Positions 51,916-56,586 of a stretch of 56,586 bases of DNA are shown here, in pieces. Position numbers and translations under genes: made by a program. The notes beneath the pieces are model-generated. The model did not search any database, was not told the DNA's origin, and worked only from the letters and a program-made list of their open reading frames with translations. Every line of letters starts with the position of its first letter. Position 1 is the stretch's first letter. The stretch comes from Bacteroidales bacterium (GTDB taxonomy: Bacteria > Bacteroidota > Bacteroidia > Bacteroidales > JACABE01), in assembly GCA_023251515.1 (NCBI GenBank), contig JAHEYQ010000030.1, positions 1-56,586 on the forward strand, read 5' to 3'.

Positions 51916-54759
51916 ATGATCAGAGCCAAAAGTTTTGTTTTTAAAATATTGATATTTAATATGATAATCATATCTATGATATCATGTATTTTTGCTATTG
52001 AAGTTCAGAAATCAGACAGTTTGGAAAGAATTTTACCTTTTAAAAAAGGAATAGAAAAAGCAGATTTGTTGTTTTCATTAGCAGAAGAATACAAAAGTAG
52101 ATCTTTTAATGATAGCTATAGTTATGCTAATCAGTGTTATATATTATCATCTTCGCTTAATTATGTAAAAGGTCAAGCAAATTCTATGTATTTGTTGGGC
52201 GTTATTCACTATTTGAATAATGATTATAATAAAGCACTATATTATTGGGAAAAAACAGTAAAGTATCGTAATGCAGATATGGATCAGATTGGTGCTGCTA
52301 ATAGCTTGAGTAACATTGGTTTAATTTATATGAATACGGGTGAATATGATAAGTCAATTGATTATTTTACAAAATCATTGCAAATACATACTCGTTTGAA
52401 AAACAAAAGAGGAATGGCTAAACCAATTGAAAACCTTGGTGTTGTAAATTTTAAAAAAGGAGATTATGAAAAAGCTATAGAATTTTATCAAAAATCATTA
52501 AAAATAGAAGAAGAACTAAATAATAAACTTGGTGTTAGCCAATCATTGAGTAGTATTGCAGGAGTTTTTTTAAAGATGAATAATTATAATAAAGCACTCG
52601 ATTATTATAATCAATCTTTAAAGATGAAATTAGAACTAAAAGATGAAAATGAAATTTCAATTACTCTTAATAGTATAGGTGTCGTTTATGAAAATACAAA
52701 TAATATTTCAAAAGCTATTGAGTATTATCATAAAGCTTTAAATTATGCATTTCAAAGTATTAATAAACAGAATATTGCAAATACATTAAATAATCTTGGG
52801 AATATTCATATTTCAGAAAAGAAATATGATGAGGCGTTGAATTATTTTAAAAAAGCATTGAAAATAAATCAGGAAATTGGAAGTAAAGAGGGAATTGCAT
52901 CTTGTAATTTTCATTTTGCTGATATTTATAACCGAAAAAAAGAATTTCAGACTTCTTTAAATTATTCAAAAGTCAGTCTCTTAATAGCTAAGCAAATGGG
53001 CAACAGAGATTTAATTTTTAAAAATCTGATGATTCAAGCAGATATTTATTCAAATTTAAAAGATTTTGAAAAGGCATACGAAGCTATATCGGAAGCTAAT
53101 TTTCTGAAAGATTCATTAATGAATGAAACTAACCATAAGCAGATTACAGAAATAGAAACCAAATATCAAACTGAAAAAAAGAAAAAAGAGATCACATTTC
53201 TCAATCAACAAAGTGAATTTAATGAATTGAAATTGAAAAAAAATGAAAAAGACATTCAATTTCAGCGAGTTATTTTGTATATTATTTTTGTTGGATTCAT
53301 ACTAATTCTTTTTATTGCTTTATTAATTTATAAGCAATTTGTTGAAAAAAAGGCAGTTAATCTCAAGCTTGAATTTCAGAATAAAGAAATCAGTAATAAA
53401 AAAGAGGAGCTTGAAAACCAGAAAAATATTGCAATTCAGCAAAGAGATCAGATTATAGAACAAAAAAAGCATATTACAGATAGTATTTTATATGCTCAAA
53501 AAATCCAAAATGCTATTTTACCTAATTCAAAATGCATTACGAATTATTTTTTCAATAACTTTGTGATATTTAAACCTAAAGATATTGTAAGTGGTGATTT
53601 TTACTGGTTTTCAAATGTTGCAAATGATGAAAATAAAGTAATTATTGCAGCTATAGATTGTACTGGTCATGGAGTTCCTGGTGCATTTATGAGTATTGTG
53701 GCTTATAATTTATTGAAACAAGCTATTAATGAACAAAAATTGACTAAACCCTCAGAGATATTAAATTCACTTACATTAAATTTAAATAGTACTTTGCAGT
53801 TATCTGATAATAATTATGTTGTAATGGATAGTATGGATATTTCACTATGCTTTATTGATAAATTGAATTTGAATTTGCAATATGCCGGAGCTCATAATCC
53901 TGTTTATATAATTAGAAAAGGAGAACTTATTGAATTAAAAGCGGATGCACATTCGATTGGTGAAATTTTTACTTCAGATTTTACAGGTTTTGTAAATAAA
54001 GAAATTGAATTAGAAATAAATGATAGTATTTATTTATTTTCAGATGGATATGTAGATCAGTTTGGTGGCCCGAATCGAAAGAAATTTTTGAGTCGTCAGT
54101 TTAAAAAGATGCTGATTGATATTCAAAATCATCCTATGCCCAAGCAAAAAGAAATTATAGAATCTCGTTTTTACAAATGGAAAGGTAGTATAGATCAATA
54201 TGATGATATTATGATAATTGGTCTGGAAATTTTGCAAAAAAAAGAACATATGCCAGAAAAAACATTATTGAGATATAAAGGTAAGTATCACTTTGAAACA
54301 ATTGAAAAGTTGATAAATCAGGCTAAAGATATAATAAACGAAATTGATATTAAAAACGTAATAAAGAAGAAGATAATTAATGTTTTAATTGAATGTCTCG
54401 AAAATATTCACAAATATGCAATTATCGATAATGAAAATGCAGACATTTTGCCACAGATTTTTCTTATACAGAGTGATGAGCGGTTTTATATTAAGACAAA
54501 AAATCTGATAGCAATAGAACAGACTGATATTTTAAGCAATCATATTAATATCGTAAATAGTTTGGATAAAGATGGTTTGAAAAAAATGTACGAAGAGATA
54601 ATTGATAATGGCAATATCTCAGAGAAAGGAGGAGCCGGACTTGGTTTTATTGATATGGCAATAAAATCAGGTAATCAATTGTTTTATAATTTTGCTGATC
54701 ATAATAATAAAACTGTATTTTTTGAATTAACTGTAGTAGTCAATAATATAACTATATAA
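51916..54759 (+). CDS. TPR sensor with SiaA-type PP2C phosphatase fused to a SiaB-type kinase domain
   Basis: 947 residues from ATG 51916; the frame extends nine codons to a GTG at 51889, but the ATG gives a signal segment (FKILIFNMIIISMISCIFAI). TPRs fill about residues 60-410, followed by one membrane helix (VILYIIFVGFILILFIALLI, about 451-470) and a coiled coil. The PP2C/SpoIIE domain (about 535-775) has KDIVSGDFYWFSNV, AIDCTGHGVPGAFMSIVAYN and SDGYVDQFGGPNRKK metal motifs. The last 170 residues (LRYKGKYHFETIEKLINQAK to the end) match a SiaB-like (DUF6272) domain: VLIECLENIHKYA and GGAGLGFIDMAIKSGNQLFY. SiaA and SiaB act oppositely on SiaC, encoded 3 bp downstream. Confidence 0.82.
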   Translation: MIRAKSFVFKILIFNMIIISMISCIFAIEVQKSDSLERILPFKKGIEKADLLFSLAEEYKSRSFNDSYSYANQCYILSSSLNYVKGQANSMYLLGVIHYLNNDYNKALYYWEKTVKYRNADMDQIGAANSLSNIGLIYMNTGEYDKSIDYFTKSLQIHTRLKNKRGMAKPIENLGVVNFKKGDYEKAIEFYQKSLKIEEELNNKLGVSQSLSSIAGVFLKMNNYNKALDYYNQSLKMKLELKDENEISITLNSIGVVYENTNNISKAIEYYHKALNYAFQSINKQNIANTLNNLGNIHISEKKYDEALNYFKKALKINQEIGSKEGIASCNFHFADIYNRKKEFQTSLNYSKVSLLIAKQMGNRDLIFKNLMIQADIYSNLKDFEKAYEAISEANFLKDSLMNETNHKQITEIETKYQTEKKKKEITFLNQQSEFNELKLKKNEKDIQFQRVILYIIFVGFILILFIALLIYKQFVEKKAVNLKLEFQNKEISNKKEELENQKNIAIQQRDQIIEQKKHITDSILYAQKIQNAILPNSKCITNYFFNNFVIFKPKDIVSGDFYWFSNVANDENKVIIAAIDCTGHGVPGAFMSIVAYNLLKQAINEQKLTKPSEILNSLTLNLNSTLQLSDNNYVVMDSMDISLCFIDKLNLNLQYAGAHNPVYIIRKGELIELKADAHSIGEIFTSDFTGFVNKEIELEINDSIYLFSDGYVDQFGGPNRKKFLSRQFKKMLIDIQNHPMPKQKEIIESRFYKWKGSIDQYDDIMIIGLEILQKKEHMPEKTLLRYKGKYHFETIEKLINQAKDIINEIDIKNVIKKKIINVLIECLENIHKYAIIDNENADILPQIFLIQSDERFYIKTKNLIAIEQTDILSNHINIVNSLDKDGLKKMYEEIIDNGNISEKGGAGLGFIDMAIKSGNQLFYNFADHNNKTVFFELTVVVNNITI

Positions 54760-54762
54760 AAA

Positions 54763-55152
54763 ATGGAAAATTTAATAATAAAAGCAACTGATATTACACC
54801 TGAAATTTATTTCAATATTGCTGATAGAACTTTTAATATATCAGGTGAATCGAGACCTGAAAATGTGAAAGATTTTTTTGAGCCAATACATATATGGATA
54901 GACAATTATTTTAATAATTTAGAAGGCAAAGAAAATCAGATTTTTACAATCAAATTAGCATATTTTAATTCTTCTTCTGCTAAATTTTTGCTTTCATTGC
55001 TTAAAAATTTAGGTAAATTTTATCAAAGTGGAATTAAAATTGAAGTAAACTGGTGTTATGAAAAAGATGATGATGATATGAAAGAAGCTGGCGAACAAAT
55101 GTCTGAGATGGCAAAATTACCTTTTAAATTTATTGAAAAGGATGAATTTTAG
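54763..55152 (+). CDS. siaC: SiaC-family regulatory protein (DUF1987)
   Basis: 129 residues. TPEIYFNIADRTFNISGESR (about 12-31) followed by PENVKDFFEPIHIWIDNYF fits the DUF1987/SiaC fold. In Pseudomonas aeruginosa SiaC is phosphorylated by SiaB at Thr68, dephosphorylated by SiaA, and when unphosphorylated activates the cyclase SiaD. Aligned by eye, the site falls on Ser70 in LAYFNSSSAKFLL, serine instead of threonine. Three bases separate it from the fused phosphatase/kinase gene. No GGDEF gene is nearby, so its output target is unknown. Confidence 0.85.
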   Translation: MENLIIKATDITPEIYFNIADRTFNISGESRPENVKDFFEPIHIWIDNYFNNLEGKENQIFTIKLAYFNSSSAKFLLSLLKNLGKFYQSGIKIEVNWCYEKDDDDMKEAGEQMSEMAKLPFKFIEKDEF

Positions 55153-55189
55153 ATTAATAATACTTATTACAAGCAACACTTGAATTCCT

Positions 55190-55882
55190 ATGTGCTTTCA
55201 TAATTCGATGACCCAAAAGGCTAAGGCTTTATTAGCCCGATATCAGGCTAAAGCAAACTATCAAATTGAATTTGAAAATGTTTATCATGCCAATGCTTTT
55301 AGTTTTCCTATGTGGAGTGTTGTTACAAGCGAAAAGCCTGAAGAAATACAGTTGTTAAGATGGGGTTTGATTCCCAAATGGATTAAAACTTCTGTTGATG
55401 CTGAAAAAATACGTATTAATACATTAAATGCACGTTCAGAAACAGTTTTTGAAAAACCTTCATTCAAAATGTCAGTTCAAAGAAAGAGATGTTTGATACC
55501 AAGTACTGGGTTTTTTGAATGGAGAGATGAAAATAAAAAGAAAATTCCGTATTTTATTCATTTAAAAGATGTTGAAATATTCTCAATGGCTGGCATTTAT
55601 GAAGATTGGACAAATACAGAAACTGGCGAAATTATTTCCGGATTTTCAATTTTAACTACTCAGGCTAATCCTTTAATGGAATTTATTCACAATACAAAGA
55701 AGCGGATGCCTGTTATTTTATCACCCGAAAATGAAATGTCATGGATTTCTAATAGTTTAAATAAAAATGATATACAAGGATTATGTAAGCCATTTGATGA
55801 AAGTAAAATGAATGCGTATAAAATTTCTAATGATTTTTTAAAAAAAACATTTAACGATGAAACTATAATTTTGCCAAAATAA
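55190..55882 (+). CDS. SRAP/YedK-type abasic-site-protecting protein
   Basis: 230 residues. Catalytic Cys2 at the start of MCFHNSMTQKAKALLARY; other active-site residues are the glutamate of FFEWRDE (near 112) and the histidine of FIHNTKKRMPVIL (near 170). LLRWGLIPKWIK and NARSETVFEKPSFK are conserved. HMCES/YedK proteins form a covalent thiazolidine link to abasic sites in single-stranded DNA and protect them. Length fits the family. Its stop codon lies two bases from the stop of the convergent dtd gene. No SOS box was identified upstream. Confidence 0.92.
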   Translation: MCFHNSMTQKAKALLARYQAKANYQIEFENVYHANAFSFPMWSVVTSEKPEEIQLLRWGLIPKWIKTSVDAEKIRINTLNARSETVFEKPSFKMSVQRKRCLIPSTGFFEWRDENKKKIPYFIHLKDVEIFSMAGIYEDWTNTETGEIISGFSILTTQANPLMEFIHNTKKRMPVILSPENEMSWISNSLNKNDIQGLCKPFDESKMNAYKISNDFLKKTFNDETIILPK

Positions 55883-55884
55883 AC

Positions 55885-56337
55885 TTATTCTTTGTTTTTT
55901 GTATCAATTATTATTGTAACAGGACCGTCATTTTCAAGCATTACTTTCATGTAAGTTCCGAAAATACCGGTTTTTACTGTTTTATTACACGTAATTGATA
56001 ATTGCTCCGCAAAATCATTATAAAGAGATATTGCAGTTTCCGGACGGGCAGCTTTGGTATAAGATGGTCGATTTCCTTTTTTTGTCGAAGAATGTAAAGT
56101 AAACTGACTGATTAACAATATTTCTGCTCCTACATCGGTAACTGATAAATTCATAACCCCTTCGTTATCATTAAATATTCTTAATCTTGCAATTTTGCTG
56201 CACAGCCATATAATATCTTCAGTATTGTCTTTTTCTTCAATACCCAATAAAATCAATAATCCTTTATTTATAGTGTTATGGATTTTGCCATCAATTTCAA
56301 CAGATGATTTATTAACTCTTTGAATAACAACTTTCAT
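55885..56337 (-). CDS. dtd: D-aminoacyl-tRNA deacylase
   Basis: 150 residues. MKVVIQRVNKSSVEIDGKIH at the start, ISQFTLHSSTKKGNRPSY (the SQFTL active-site segment, about 76-93) and ENDGPVTIII near the C-terminus (the cross-subunit NxGP motif, here Asn-Asp-Gly-Pro). It cleaves D-amino acids from mischarged tRNAs, protecting translation. The length is standard for this cytoplasmic homodimer. The last 250 bases of the window beyond its start are AT-rich and show no gene. Confidence 0.95.
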   Translation of the reverse strand: MKVVIQRVNKSSVEIDGKIHNTINKGLLILLGIEEKDNTEDIIWLCSKIARLRIFNDNEGVMNLSVTDVGAEILLISQFTLHSSTKKGNRPSYTKAARPETAISLYNDFAEQLSITCNKTVKTGIFGTYMKVMLENDGPVTIIIDTKNKE

Positions 56338-56586
56338 TTATTTATATTTGTTTTTATTTCAAACATTAGAATATTTTCTTCGTGTTAATCTTTTTTAATA
56401 ATGATTCAATTATGGTTATATTTATTTAATTCTGTAATTTTCTGTAATTTTATCACTACTGAACGATTAACCCATTTTGCATTTATCCTGACGTAAAGTT
56501 ATGTAAATATGAGGTTTCAATTTTTTTGAGTTCCGAACTGTGTACTACAGATTTTCGTTTTACAAAGGGGTAGAACTTATAGTTTA

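Overview
The window is AT-rich and comes from a Bacteroidetes (Bacteroidota) chromosome, most likely an anaerobic or facultatively fermentative member close to Bacteroidales. Four things point there: a type IX secretion sorting domain on a subtilisin-like protease, promoter elements of the TAnnTTTG kind, DUF6261-type proteins, and many TPR/lipoprotein families typical of the phylum. No rRNA, tRNA, CRISPR array or intact transposase was seen.

Layout. Positions 1-960 hold the 5' part of a DUF6261-like gene with a tandem hairpin array directly upstream. 1373-6881 is a tight minus-strand run of five genes: NSS-type Na+ symporter, a 47-aa MetS-like small subunit, a helix-hairpin-helix protein, a TPR membrane protein and a POT peptide transporter. 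7077-12018 carries single genes: RhlE-like helicase, YceI, pirin, AraC regulator, lipoprotein. 12280-16018 has class II aldolase, two modular 42-bp repeat arrays and a TPR protein. 16252-17791 is an ECF sigma / putative anti-sigma / NlpC-P60 lipoprotein operon with overlapping genes. 17827-27923 has FAH-family protein, ExoX-like exonuclease, PD40 protein, a secreted S8 protease, a barrel-like protein, a class V aminotransferase, a DUF4173-like membrane protein and MtgA. 27924-29423 is a second array plus DUF6261-like gene.

30873-33961 has threonine synthase, a DODA-type dioxygenase and a cold-shock protein. 34439-42766 is an acyl-CoA oxidation cluster: crotonase, 3-hydroxyacyl-CoA dehydrogenase, thiolase, NMO-like flavoprotein, alpha/beta hydrolase, acyl-CoA dehydrogenase, EtfB, EtfA. 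It converges on a hydCBA [FeFe]-hydrogenase operon (46364-42871). The two groups make a plausible unit: acyl-CoA oxidation yields reduced Etf and NADH, and the hydrogenase can reoxidise NADH to H2. The hydC promoter carries two Rex-like palindromes. The right end has TypA, ornithine aminotransferase, a small MITE-like element, and a partner-switch module in which a SiaA-type phosphatase and a SiaB-type kinase are fused and followed by SiaC, then SRAP and Dtd.

Most interesting: (i) both DUF6261-like genes have a 41/42-bp hairpin tandem array immediately 5', and two more 42-bp arrays between fba and a TPR gene share one half-unit but carry different hairpins; (ii) the SiaA-SiaB fusion with SiaC; (iii) the twin operators bracketing the hydCBA promoter. 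All family assignments come from reading motifs by eye; no database search was run.
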